Shown here piece after piece: positions 7,340 through 16,250 of a stretch of DNA of 64,000 nt (positions are counted from its first letter, which is position 1; every line of letters starts with the position of its first letter). Source of the stretch: Oscillospiraceae bacterium (GTDB taxonomy: Bacteria; Bacillota; Clostridia; Oscillospirales; Acutalibacteraceae); assembly GCA_009785335.1 (NCBI GenBank), contig WQWM01000007.1, positions 1 through 64,000 on the forward strand, in the 5' to 3' direction. The position numbers and the translations under genes were made by a program. The notes below the pieces were generated by a model, which was not told the DNA's origin, ran no database searches, and saw nothing but the letters and a program-made list of their open reading frames with translations.

Positions 7340-8389
7340 ATGCCCAACAAAAATGAAATCACCATCCGCAGCGCGGCGGCGGAATATCTCACCTTCATTG
7401 CCGCCACGGGCGACGGCGAGCAGAGCGTCGAAATGCGCTACGAAAACGAGAATATTTGGCTATCGCAGAAAATGATGGCCGAGCTTTATGGCGTTGATGT
7501 GCGCACCGTTAACGAGCATATCCAGCACATTTTTGCTGATGATGAGCTTTCGCCCGAGGCAACTATCCGGGATTTCCGGATAGTTCAAACAGAGGGTGCA
7601 CGGCAGGTCAGTCGCGAGGTGAAGCATTATAATTTGCAGATGATTGTCGCCGTGGGTTTCAAGGTCAACAACGAGCGCGCGGTACAGTTTCGCAAGTGGG
7701 CTGGACAAATCGTCAAGGACTACACCATACAAGGCTGGACGATGGACGTGGAGCGCATCAAGCAGGGCCATATGTTCACCGATGAATATTTTGACCGGCA
7801 GTTACAGGTTATCCGCGAAATTCGCATGAGCGAGCGCAAGTTTTATCAAAAAATCACCGACATTTACGCCACCTCGATTGACTATGACGTGACTGCATCG
7901 GTGACCAAGCGTTTTTTCGCCACGGTGCAAAACAAGTTGCATTGGGCGATTCACGGGCACACGGCGGCGGAGCTTATCGTCGAGCGTGCCGATGCTGAAA
8001 AGCAGCACATGGGCCTGACCACATGGAAAGCTGCGCCCGAGGGCAAAATCCAGCAGTTTGATGTGACGGTGGCGAAGAATTATCTGTCCGAGTTTGAAAT
8101 GGGCCAGCTTGAGCGGCTTGTCAGCGCGTATTTGGACATCGCCGAAAGCATGGCGCAACGCAAAATCCCCATGACGATGGAGGACTGGGAGGTGCGCCTG
8201 AACCGCTTTATCAAGGCGGCGGACTATGACACGCTCAGTGATGCCGGCAAAGTGACCGCCGAAATTGCCCGCGAGCACGCGCTTGCGCATTTTGAGAAGT
8301 ACCGCATTGTGCAGGACAGGTTGTTTCGTAGTGATTTTGATAGGTTTGTGGAATTGGGGACGGGGTTGAGGGAGGAGAGTAATGAGTGA
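7340..8389 (+). CDS. RhuM-family (virulence protein) homologue
   Basis: A 349-residue member of the RhuM family. The N-terminal block WLSQKMMAELYGVDVRTVNE (about 40-60) resembles a winged-helix DNA-binding unit; HYNLQMIVAVGFKVNNERAV and FRKWAGQIVKDY follow at about 95-130 and are the family hallmark. RhuM was named after a Salmonella gene; its molecular role is not settled and homologues are common on mobile elements. ATG 7340 follows AGGAGG. The last 8 nt overlap the next gene. A second copy of its C-terminal end lies 850 nt downstream (see 9241). Confidence 0.88.
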   Translation: MPNKNEITIRSAAAEYLTFIAATGDGEQSVEMRYENENIWLSQKMMAELYGVDVRTVNEHIQHIFADDELSPEATIRDFRIVQTEGARQVSREVKHYNLQMIVAVGFKVNNERAVQFRKWAGQIVKDYTIQGWTMDVERIKQGHMFTDEYFDRQLQVIREIRMSERKFYQKITDIYATSIDYDVTASVTKRFFATVQNKLHWAIHGHTAAELIVERADAEKQHMGLTTWKAAPEGKIQQFDVTVAKNYLSEFEMGQLERLVSAYLDIAESMAQRKIPMTMEDWEVRLNRFIKAADYDTLSDAGKVTAEIAREHALAHFEKYRIVQDRLFRSDFDRFVELGTGLREESNE

Positions 8390-9245
8390 TATGTATCATT
8401 ACACATCAATTGAGGCGCTATATAATATCATTGTGTCTAAAAAATTGCGTCTGACTTCTATTTACAACATGAATGATGCAAATGAATCAGCCGATAGGGC
8501 AAATGACATTATTATTGCACTCAAAAACTTAAAAATGCTAAATCCTGATAGGTATTCCAAGATGTGCGATGCAGCAATTGAAATGATTTCTAAGTTTGAA
8601 AAAATCGGACTTTTTTCGCCTTCAGCCATTATGGCATCATATTCATGTTCTTTTGTAGAAGAAAAAGATTCTTTGCTGCATTGGAGTATGTATGGAAAAT
8701 CAGGTCAAGGCGTTGCCATTGGGTTTAATCAACATATGCTTAATGAGCATATTGAAACAACATATAAATTACAGGGTTTCATAGGGTTGAGCCTAGCCAA
8801 ATGCTTGTATGGAAACATTCAAGATATAGCACAAGCAATATTAGATGACTATATAGAAAATCCCAGCCTTGAATGGACAGGACTTGACCTAGCGATGGGC
8901 ATAATGCTTAATACTCAAGGGAGATTTAAAAATCTATCATTTGCAAATGAAAATGAAGTAAGATTGTTACTGAATTATGTTACCGAATATACGAAACAAA
9001 ATCAAGAAATATCTAATCCATCTGGAATAGAGGGTATAAAATTTTGCGCGATGCGAGGAACAATTCGTTCTTATTATGAGCTTGATTTGTCGCCAATATG
9101 GAAAATCAATGACGAAAAAACTATAATAGCAGAATTAGTTATCGGACCAACATCAAGACAAAACCTTTTGGACTTAAGACTGTTTTTAGATAATAACAAT
9201 CTGAAAAAGGTTCTTATTACGGAATCGAACATACCGCTTAGATGA
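8382..9245 (+). CDS. DUF2971 family protein
   Basis: A 287-residue protein opening MYHYTSIEALYNIIVSKKLRLTS, with NDANE soon after and LLHWSMYGKSGQGVAIGF near residue 105, all typical of DUF2971. The family is uncharacterised and often sits in defence or mobile regions. It starts inside the end of the rhuM-like gene (8-nt overlap), so it is translationally coupled. It is visibly richer in A+T than its neighbours, a sign of recent acquisition. Function unknown. Confidence 0.85.
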   Translation: MSDMYHYTSIEALYNIIVSKKLRLTSIYNMNDANESADRANDIIIALKNLKMLNPDRYSKMCDAAIEMISKFEKIGLFSPSAIMASYSCSFVEEKDSLLHWSMYGKSGQGVAIGFNQHMLNEHIETTYKLQGFIGLSLAKCLYGNIQDIAQAILDDYIENPSLEWTGLDLAMGIMLNTQGRFKNLSFANENEVRLLLNYVTEYTKQNQEISNPSGIEGIKFCAMRGTIRSYYELDLSPIWKINDEKTIIAELVIGPTSRQNLLDLRLFLDNNNLKKVLITESNIPLR

Positions 9246-9354
9246 GTATCTCGAGGGCCGTCCTGCACACAGGCTGTTTCGCAGTGACTTTGACCGGCTT
9301 GTGAAGTTGGAAGCGGAGTTGAAGAGCGAGTGGTTTTGGAAGAGAAATTTCTGA
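9241..9354 (+). pseudogene. Remnant of a RhuM C-terminus
   Basis: In frame from 9241 the sequence reads ...HRLFRSDFDRLVKLEAELK... to a stop at 9352-9354. The intact rhuM-like gene ends RLFRSDFDRFVELGTGLR. The match is protein-level and clear over about 17 residues, with no start codon of its own. It is most simply the displaced 3' end of a rhuM gene, left after DUF2971 was inserted or after a partial duplication. Confidence 0.65.
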
Positions 9355-9508
9355 ATTTATTGCGAAATGGGCAATGCCAGACGACCAAGATGGGAGGGCA
9401 ATCAAATAAAGATATCAATATTTTATTCATGGCAGTCTGATTTGCCATTGCGCATCACTTGTCTGCGAGTTTCCTGCAACGGCAGCTCCGCAGGTTGCGA
9501 AAAAACGC

Positions 9509-9537
9509 TTGCATACAGGATAGCGTCATGCTATAAT
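9509..9537 (+). promoter_or_regulatory. Promoter of the RCC1/Big_2 surface protein
   Basis: -35 TTGCAT (9509-9514), 17-nt spacer, consensus -10 TATAAT (9532-9537). Confidence 0.7.
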
Positions 9538-9611
9538 TAATAAGGGAAAGTGTCTAAAAATCACAACGGTTGCAAAAAACTACTATTTTAGCATAAGGGG
9601 GACTGTTCTTC

Positions 9612-12600
9612 ATGAAAAAAACATTACGTCGAGTTATTGGTTTGCTGCTGGCCGCGCTGCTTTTGCTGCCTGCTGCTGGTGCGTTTGGCATTGCCGTGTC
9701 TGTGCCAGTTGCGCCCGCTTCTGCGCCGTTCTCCACCGCACCTATGATTTCGGCAGGTGGGAGTCACATCCTTGCACTGCGATATGATGGAACAGTCTGG
9801 GCTTGGGGAGGTAGCTCACATGGTCAACTAGGAAACGGGACATATTGTTCATGTTATCCATGGCGATGTGCTATTTGCGTATATGAAATGACCCCAGTTC
9901 AAGTTCTAGGCGGCGAAACGGGCAATGAATTCTTAGAAAATATCGTTGCTATTTCAGCTGGCAGTGCCCACTCACTGGCATTACGTAGCGATGGAACAGT
10001 TTGGGCATGGGGAGATAATTGGAGTAATCCACTGGGGATCGGTGCTTCATGTGTGTGCTTCGCCGGATCAACTTGCGGAAACCAATTTCGCTCTGTACCT
10101 GTACAAGTACGTGGTAGCGACAATGATTTCTTGCAAGATATTATTGCTATTTCAGCAGGCTTTTCCCATAGCATTGCACTTAGTGCTGATGGTTCGGTTT
10201 GGGCATGGGGGAATAATCAACTCGGCGCCCTAGGCGATAACGGTAACACTATCGTTACATCCTCTATACCTATCCGAGTCCATGCTGGCGCTGCGGGCGG
10301 TATTTTCTTAGAAAACATCATTGCTATCTCTGCAGGTCGGGGCACTTCCTATGCGCTTAGCAGCAATCGTACTGTTCTAGGCTGGGGAGATGGTCTTCGT
10401 GGTAGTTTTGAGGGCCCACAAAATAGGTCAACTCCTGCATTTCTTCGTTCAGATGAACATTATACAGGTGTTATGCAGAATGTTTCTTCCGTTTCCGCTG
10501 GTTCAAATCATAGCATGGCTTTGCGTACAGATGGAACGGTTTGGGCCTGGGGTGCTGATTTTGGCGGGGCTCTAGGAACCGGAATATTTCGTTGCTCATC
10601 ATGTGTTCTTATTCCATGTATTCATTTTTTTCGAAGCATCCCTGTTCAAGTACAGGGAGGAGCAACAAATGATACACACCTTCAAGATGTTATTGCGATA
10701 ACAGCTGGCACATCGTATTCCCTCGCTTTACGCTCTGATCGTACGGTATGGTCATGGGGTTCAGGTGCTTTAGGAATTAATTCAGATCTCCCTCAGGGAA
10801 CACCTGTTCAAGTACATGGTGGTGCAACGAACGATCCGTTTTTGCAAAATATAATCGCTATCACCGCGACCACAAATCATTCAACCAGTTATGCTCTACG
10901 CGAGGACTATACCGTGTGGGCGTGGGGCGATAATTATTTAGGTCTGATAGGCGATGGCACAACAACAAACCGCCTTATCCCTGTCCAAGTCCACGGTGGT
11001 GCAACTGGTGAAGATTTTTTAAGACTACGGCCATCTGCTTCATCTAATGTCGGCCCCCAACAAGGCCGCCTGCTGCCGGGCATTGCTGGTACTGTCACTT
11101 TCCGTATCTATACATATGGCATCGCTGATGGAGCGCATTATGTAACAGTCAGCAATCTTCCGCCCGGCATCACGGTTCAAAATCCGCTTACGATTACAGA
11201 CAACAGCGGCACGTTGACGCTAACAGGCAGCACGCCGGAAGACGCAACCATAATGTTAACACTAACAATCAACGGGATTACCTCTAGACCGTTTGCGTTG
11301 ACTGTGACTGACATTGAATTTCCACAAGGGATATCGACTGCCTCAGAGTTCGACAGTCTTGTCCGCCGTTTTCCGAGTGGGCAGTTTTACCTAACAGATG
11401 ACATTGATTTATCAGATTTCAACCCGTGGGTGCCGCCGAATTTTAACGGCACATTTGACGGTGGGTTCAATATAATAACCAGCGTGAATGTATGCAGAAA
11501 TGCACCAAACCCTGGTTTATTCGGATTGAATTCGGGAACCATTTCAAATCTAGGTGTTCAATACACTTCGCATTTTAATAGCGTTGCGGGCACAAACAAT
11601 GGAGCGATTGAAAACGCACATACAGAATTTCACGCAACTGCACCCTTAACGCTAACTGCAATTCCATCAAACGGAAGAATTGTTGGCGATATTGTGCTTG
11701 TGGACTTTACAGCTCACTCGAATCAAATCAACAGAACCGTCAATATCGCAGACACTGTCGATATGGTTATTTTCAGTGGTCGTGATGTTTTGTACGAAGG
11801 ACTTAGCGTTGTGGTTGAGGGCAATACAACTATCGTGTTGGAAAACTTCAGATTTCAAGCGCAGCCTGGAAGAAGTGCCCTCACATTCCAAGGCGATACT
11901 CCAATGTTGATGTCAGTAGGTAATCGCAGAAACAATCAAATTCGAGGTTGGAATGATATAAATGATAGCCACGCCGTGCAGGCAAGTGGCAATTTGCATA
12001 TCGGCGGCTACGCGAACTTGACTGTTGATTTCAGAGAGCCGAGCGCTGACATATTCAGACACGGTAGTGACGCAATCCATGCAAATGGCACATTGTCAAT
12101 TACATTGGATGCCACTTTCACGGCGCGGGGCGGTCATGGCGGCAATGGTGGAAATGGTCCGAATGGTGCTGACCATAGAGCGCCACGAGCGTTGTCTGGA
12201 GCCGTTGCTATTGCGGGCGGAGATGGAAAGCCTGGAAATGACGGTGGTAATGGCGGCGCAGGGCTACATGCAAATTTGATACGTTTTGCTAACCAAACAG
12301 AAATAGTTGCTATCGGCGGCAATGCGGGCAATGGTGGCAATGGTGGCGATGGCGGCAGCGGACAAAATGGATTTCATGGAGTCGGCAGGAGATGGTTTGG
12401 TGACGATTCTGGTTGGTGGGGTCCAGGGCAAATTATATATGGTCCCGGAGGCATAGTTGGTCTAAATGGCGACCAAGGCGGTGCTGGTGGTGTCGGCGGA
12501 AACGGCGGTGCTGGCGGTAATGGAGGAATTGGCGGAAACGCAATAAGACAAACTATAGGCAGTGATAGCTTTAATGGTCGCGTTCACTTAACTGCTGGGC

Positions 12601-15600
12601 TTGGCGGGAATGGTGGCATAGGCGGCAACGGTGGTAATGGAGGCGATGGTGGCAACGGTGGCGAAGCCTCTTTAGCGACCCTTGTGGGACTGGATGGCGG
12701 ACGCAGCGGTGATGGCGGAACCGGTGGCACAGGTGGAAGAAACGGAAATGGTGGCCGAAATGGTTCAACTGGAGCGACTGGCAGCAACTCTCAAAACTTT
12801 GGAGGAACATCGCCCAATACGTCTTCCGCTGGCGGTTTAGGAGGTCGCGCTGGGACCCCGGGTGCAGCTGGTGAAGTTGTGCTTGGCTGGGTTCCGATGG
12901 TTGGCGGAGGTCGCAAAGGACAAAGCGGAGAAACAGGTGTTGATCGTTCTAATATTCAAGCCGGAAGTTTCGGAGTTGGTACAAGTTTTGAGGTTGCTAC
13001 AGAAAGTGATCTAACGGATATCTTTGATATTCCCGTCCCAGACTGGATATCAATCCGTGAACTCTGGCGCAGAACTCGAATTGGGCCGGACAGGCTAAGA
13101 ATTACGCATATGCCGAATAATTTAACTTATTTCGCTGGTGCTGTTATAACACCTCAATTATTGCAGCAGCAGGGTTTGCGAGTTGACCGAATTCAAGACG
13201 GAAATATATTGCCTGTTAACTTTAATCAAATACAATTTCGCTTTACCAATGGCGATTTTATCACAGATAGACCAGTTAGAGCGGATGATTTCATTAATGA
13301 TTTTGGCATTGATTTGCATTACCAAGGACTTCCCGGAAGAATTCCGCTTACTGTCAATCGTGTTGTCGCATATAGGCTTGAGATTGAAAGAATGCCCGAT
13401 AGGTTTGTTTTTGTGCCTCCTTCATGGAATGAACAAACTATGCGCTACGAAGGAGAAAGGTTTATTCCGGAAGGTTTGCGAATAAGGCAATACATGAACA
13501 ACAGCACTTTTGGTGCCTCCATAGAATGGGATCCATTCACGCAGTTGCCTGAAAATGTTCGACATCGCATTGTGAATTGGGATATCTATGATGATGCTAA
13601 TTTTGAAGGAGATTATCTTCGTCCTCTTACGCGTGACCTAGTTTCGAGAGACACGGAGGTAATCATTGAGGTGGGCTATATTTGCCGTATTGAAGGCAAT
13701 AGATTCATCGTCACCACAAGCATTGCCGTCCCTATCGCTGTCAATGAGCGCCCTGTCGTTACTTTGCCAAGCGCAAACATAGTTTCCGGCTCTGCGGTTG
13801 CATATGGAACCGAAGTTTTGCTTTCTGGCGATTCACCCAATGTTGTGGTACGCTATACATTGAACGGTGCACTACCCACCACAAGTAGTCCGATTTTCAA
13901 CGAAAGCCAAAGCCGCTTCATCAACGCAAACAGAACGATAACTACTCGCGCATTTTATACCGAAACTATTGTCCTTTGTTGCGAGATGGACGTCTGCGTA
14001 TGTGGTCGGAATTGGGTGCAAGAGCGAGTGACTCCAGGGTTACGGACAACATTTGTGTATTCTTTGTTGGATCGAATTGATGTTGAACTACAAGACGGCA
14101 GCACTTGGTTAGATGACCGCGAAGGCTTTGCTGTTGATTTCGGAAGAATTATTGTCGGCGAAAATGCTCCACCTATTGAACTAACAATACAAAATGCAGG
14201 GTCTTTATCGGCAAACAATATAAGTGTGGACGTGCTTAACTTAGACGGCATGGCCAACGATAGTTTTTCTGTTTCTGCGCAAAACATTGGTATTCTGCAA
14301 CCAAACGGAACTATTCCCTTAACTATCACTGCCGAAGCAACGTCACCGGGACTTCACCTTGGATTTGTGGCCATAACTGGCGATAACATGGAGCCAATTA
14401 TATTTACTTCCAGCATTTTTGCTGATGGTGACTTGACCCAAATTGCACAATGTGATATGTTCGTCACGCTCATTCGCAACGTTACGGGCATCTCAACTGG
14501 CCCAATCATGGGCGAAGATGTTGCGCAAATCACCACGTTGAATTTGCGCAACATGGGTATCACTAGTCTTGCAGGTATTGAATTGTTCGCTGACTTGCAA
14601 GAACTTGATGTGTCGGGCAATGCGTTAACAGCACTCCATTTAACGCAAAATCTTGCTTTGCGCAACGTGAATGCCAGCAATAACCAACTATCAACCCTAG
14701 ATGTTTCACAAAACGTTCTGTTGGAGAAGTTGCGTATTTACAACAACGTGATGAGCAGTCCCGAAAATGTGCTTGGCTGGGATGATTTATTCGATATAGC
14801 TGGACAGCATAATAGCGATGAACCCTTCCGTTTTTGGCCGCAAAATGCGCTGATTGGCCATGCCGTAACCGTCAACAATGGCACGGGTGGTGGCAACTTC
14901 GCCGCAGGTGCATCAGTTACCATCACAGCCAATACCCCGCCAGCTGGTCAACGCTTTATACGGTGGAACATCACCCCCACAGTTGCGTTTAGTAACGGCA
15001 CAAGCGCAACCAGTGCAACGGCACAATTCACAATGCCTGCGCAAGCCGTGACCGCAACGGCTGTATTTGATTGGATTAACAATAATGTTACGGTCATCAA
15101 TGGCACTGGGAGCGGCAGTTATAATGCAGGCGATATGGTCACGATAACGGCAAATCCACCACAGGGGCAGCGTTTCTTGCGTTGGGAAGTTAGTCCTGCG
15201 ATTACATTTACCAGCGGCAATGCCACTACTGCCACCGCTAGTTTCGTTATGCCTGCACATGCCGTCACTGCAACAGCTGTTTTCGAAACTATCGTTACGA
15301 GTGTAGGTATTCCCGGTGCTGCCCTGCGCTCACTTATCGCTGGGCAAAGCGAGCAGCTGACTGCAACCGTGATGCCACAAAATGCAGCTAACCGCGCAGT
15401 AACATGGAGTTCTAGCAACAACGCCATTGCTCTTGTCAGCACCGCTGGTGTAGTTGTAGCCGTTGCGCCCGGCACAGTAATTATTACGGCAACAACGGCT
15501 GACGGTGGACACGTCGCACAAGTGGTATTCAATGTTTCGGCGGCTACTGTCCCCGTCACCGGCGTGACGATTGCCGGCGCAGCGACGAGAAATCTGAATG

Positions 15601-16142
15601 TCGGCGCAACAGCACAGTTGAGCGCGACAGTGTCGCCCGCTAATGCAACGAACCGAAATGTGACCTGGCAATCCAGCAACACGGCGATTGCGACGGTCAA
15701 CGCCAGCGGCCTAGTGACGGCTCGTGCAGCCGGAACCGCGACGATTACCGTCACAACTGCAGATAGCAATCGCACCGCGCGCGTGACGATCAACGTGACG
15801 CAACCCGTCACCGGCGTGACGATCGCCGGCGCAGCAACTCGCAACTTGAACATCGGCGCAACAGCACAGCTAAGCGCGACAGTGTCGCCCGCTAACGCAA
15901 CGAACCGAAATGTGACCTGGTCATCCAGCAACACAGCGATTGCGACCGTCAACGCAAACGGTCTGGTGACAGCTCGCGCAGCCGGAACCGCGACGATTAC
16001 CGTGCGCACCGCCGACGGCAACCGCACGGCGCAGACCACCATCCGCGTCTACAACACCATTTTCAGCACCCGTTGGGAGGCAACTTTCTTCAACTGGCTG
16101 CTCTTCTTCCTCGGCTTTGGCTGGCTTTGGATGTGGTTTTAG
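9612..16142 (+). CDS. Giant exported multidomain surface protein (RCC1, Gly-rich, LRR, Big_2)
   Basis: 2176 residues. In order: a signal peptide (1-33), about seven RCC1-type repeats (about 45-475; SLALRSDGTVWAWGDN), an Ig-like segment, a GLUG-like stretch near 640, a GGNGG/GGAGG-rich region (about 836-1116), a chitobiase-like CHB domain (about 1383-1460), leucine-rich repeats (about 1636-1716), two InlB-type 'bacterial repeats' (about 1750-1893), three Big_2 Ig-like domains (about 1894-2146), and an aromatic hydrophobic tail, IFSTRW...NWLLFFLGFGW.WMWF. No LPXTG is present. The design is that of a cell-surface adhesin or binding protein; ligand unknown. The tail is almost the same as that of the subtilase at 40515. 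Start: ATG 9612 behind GGGGGA. Confidence 0.85.
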   Translation: MKKTLRRVIGLLLAALLLLPAAGAFGIAVSVPVAPASAPFSTAPMISAGGSHILALRYDGTVWAWGGSSHGQLGNGTYCSCYPWRCAICVYEMTPVQVLGGETGNEFLENIVAISAGSAHSLALRSDGTVWAWGDNWSNPLGIGASCVCFAGSTCGNQFRSVPVQVRGSDNDFLQDIIAISAGFSHSIALSADGSVWAWGNNQLGALGDNGNTIVTSSIPIRVHAGAAGGIFLENIIAISAGRGTSYALSSNRTVLGWGDGLRGSFEGPQNRSTPAFLRSDEHYTGVMQNVSSVSAGSNHSMALRTDGTVWAWGADFGGALGTGIFRCSSCVLIPCIHFFRSIPVQVQGGATNDTHLQDVIAITAGTSYSLALRSDRTVWSWGSGALGINSDLPQGTPVQVHGGATNDPFLQNIIAITATTNHSTSYALREDYTVWAWGDNYLGLIGDGTTTNRLIPVQVHGGATGEDFLRLRPSASSNVGPQQGRLLPGIAGTVTFRIYTYGIADGAHYVTVSNLPPGITVQNPLTITDNSGTLTLTGSTPEDATIMLTLTINGITSRPFALTVTDIEFPQGISTASEFDSLVRRFPSGQFYLTDDIDLSDFNPWVPPNFNGTFDGGFNIITSVNVCRNAPNPGLFGLNSGTISNLGVQYTSHFNSVAGTNNGAIENAHTEFHATAPLTLTAIPSNGRIVGDIVLVDFTAHSNQINRTVNIADTVDMVIFSGRDVLYEGLSVVVEGNTTIVLENFRFQAQPGRSALTFQGDTPMLMSVGNRRNNQIRGWNDINDSHAVQASGNLHIGGYANLTVDFREPSADIFRHGSDAIHANGTLSITLDATFTARGGHGGNGGNGPNGADHRAPRALSGAVAIAGGDGKPGNDGGNGGAGLHANLIRFANQTEIVAIGGNAGNGGNGGDGGSGQNGFHGVGRRWFGDDSGWWGPGQIIYGPGGIVGLNGDQGGAGGVGGNGGAGGNGGIGGNAIRQTIGSDSFNGRVHLTAGLGGNGGIGGNGGNGGDGGNGGEASLATLVGLDGGRSGDGGTGGTGGRNGNGGRNGSTGATGSNSQNFGGTSPNTSSAGGLGGRAGTPGAAGEVVLGWVPMVGGGRKGQSGETGVDRSNIQAGSFGVGTSFEVATESDLTDIFDIPVPDWISIRELWRRTRIGPDRLRITHMPNNLTYFAGAVITPQLLQQQGLRVDRIQDGNILPVNFNQIQFRFTNGDFITDRPVRADDFINDFGIDLHYQGLPGRIPLTVNRVVAYRLEIERMPDRFVFVPPSWNEQTMRYEGERFIPEGLRIRQYMNNSTFGASIEWDPFTQLPENVRHRIVNWDIYDDANFEGDYLRPLTRDLVSRDTEVIIEVGYICRIEGNRFIVTTSIAVPIAVNERPVVTLPSANIVSGSAVAYGTEVLLSGDSPNVVVRYTLNGALPTTSSPIFNESQSRFINANRTITTRAFYTETIVLCCEMDVCVCGRNWVQERVTPGLRTTFVYSLLDRIDVELQDGSTWLDDREGFAVDFGRIIVGENAPPIELTIQNAGSLSANNISVDVLNLDGMANDSFSVSAQNIGILQPNGTIPLTITAEATSPGLHLGFVAITGDNMEPIIFTSSIFADGDLTQIAQCDMFVTLIRNVTGISTGPIMGEDVAQITTLNLRNMGITSLAGIELFADLQELDVSGNALTALHLTQNLALRNVNASNNQLSTLDVSQNVLLEKLRIYNNVMSSPENVLGWDDLFDIAGQHNSDEPFRFWPQNALIGHAVTVNNGTGGGNFAAGASVTITANTPPAGQRFIRWNITPTVAFSNGTSATSATAQFTMPAQAVTATAVFDWINNNVTVINGTGSGSYNAGDMVTITANPPQGQRFLRWEVSPAITFTSGNATTATASFVMPAHAVTATAVFETIVTSVGIPGAALRSLIAGQSEQLTATVMPQNAANRAVTWSSSNNAIALVSTAGVVVAVAPGTVIITATTADGGHVAQVVFNVSAATVPVTGVTIAGAATRNLNVGATAQLSATVSPANATNRNVTWQSSNTAIATVNASGLVTARAAGTATITVTTADSNRTARVTINVTQPVTGVTIAGAATRNLNIGATAQLSATVSPANATNRNVTWSSSNTAIATVNANGLVTARAAGTATITVRTADGNRTAQTTIRVYNTIFSTRWEATFFNWLLFFLGFGWLWMWF
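12121..12960 (+). repeat. Glycine/asparagine-rich coding repeat
   Basis: A region coding GGNGGNGG-type tripeptide runs inside the surface protein, resembling the glycine-rich domains of PE_PGRS proteins and collagen-like adhesins in composition. The DNA is a degenerate GGCGGNAAN repeat and may vary in length between strains. Confidence 0.75.
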
Positions 16143-16158
16143 TAACTTTTCGGAATAG

Positions 16159-16184
16159 GCGGACAGACAAAATGGTCTGTCCGC
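16159..16184 (+). terminator. Strong hairpin after the surface protein gene
   Basis: GCGGACAGAC and GTCTGTCCGC form a perfect 10-bp stem with a 6-nt loop, 17 nt after the stop codon. No clear T-run follows. Confidence 0.5.
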
Positions 16185-16187
16185 TGC

Positions 16188-16216
16188 TTGCTATTTGAGG
16201 CAAAGAATGGTATAAT
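16188..16216 (+). promoter_or_regulatory. Promoter of the 824-aa membrane protein
   Basis: -35 TTGCTA (16188-16193), 17-nt spacer, consensus -10 TATAAT (16211-16216). This rules out the upstream TTG codon at 16188 as a start. Confidence 0.7.
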
Positions 16217-16250
16217 CAAGTTGGACGATTTTTCACAGAGAGAAGAAAGC

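Noticed and set aside
15119-16042. Minus-strand frame of about 300 codons opposite the Big_2 domains
   Set aside because: Shadow of a repetitive G+C-rich coding region; the plus-strand product has recognised domains.
9612-16142. Search for LPXTG, SLH or choline-binding anchors in the giant surface proteins
   Set aside because: None found in this protein or in the subtilase at 40515; only the aromatic tail remains as an anchoring candidate.
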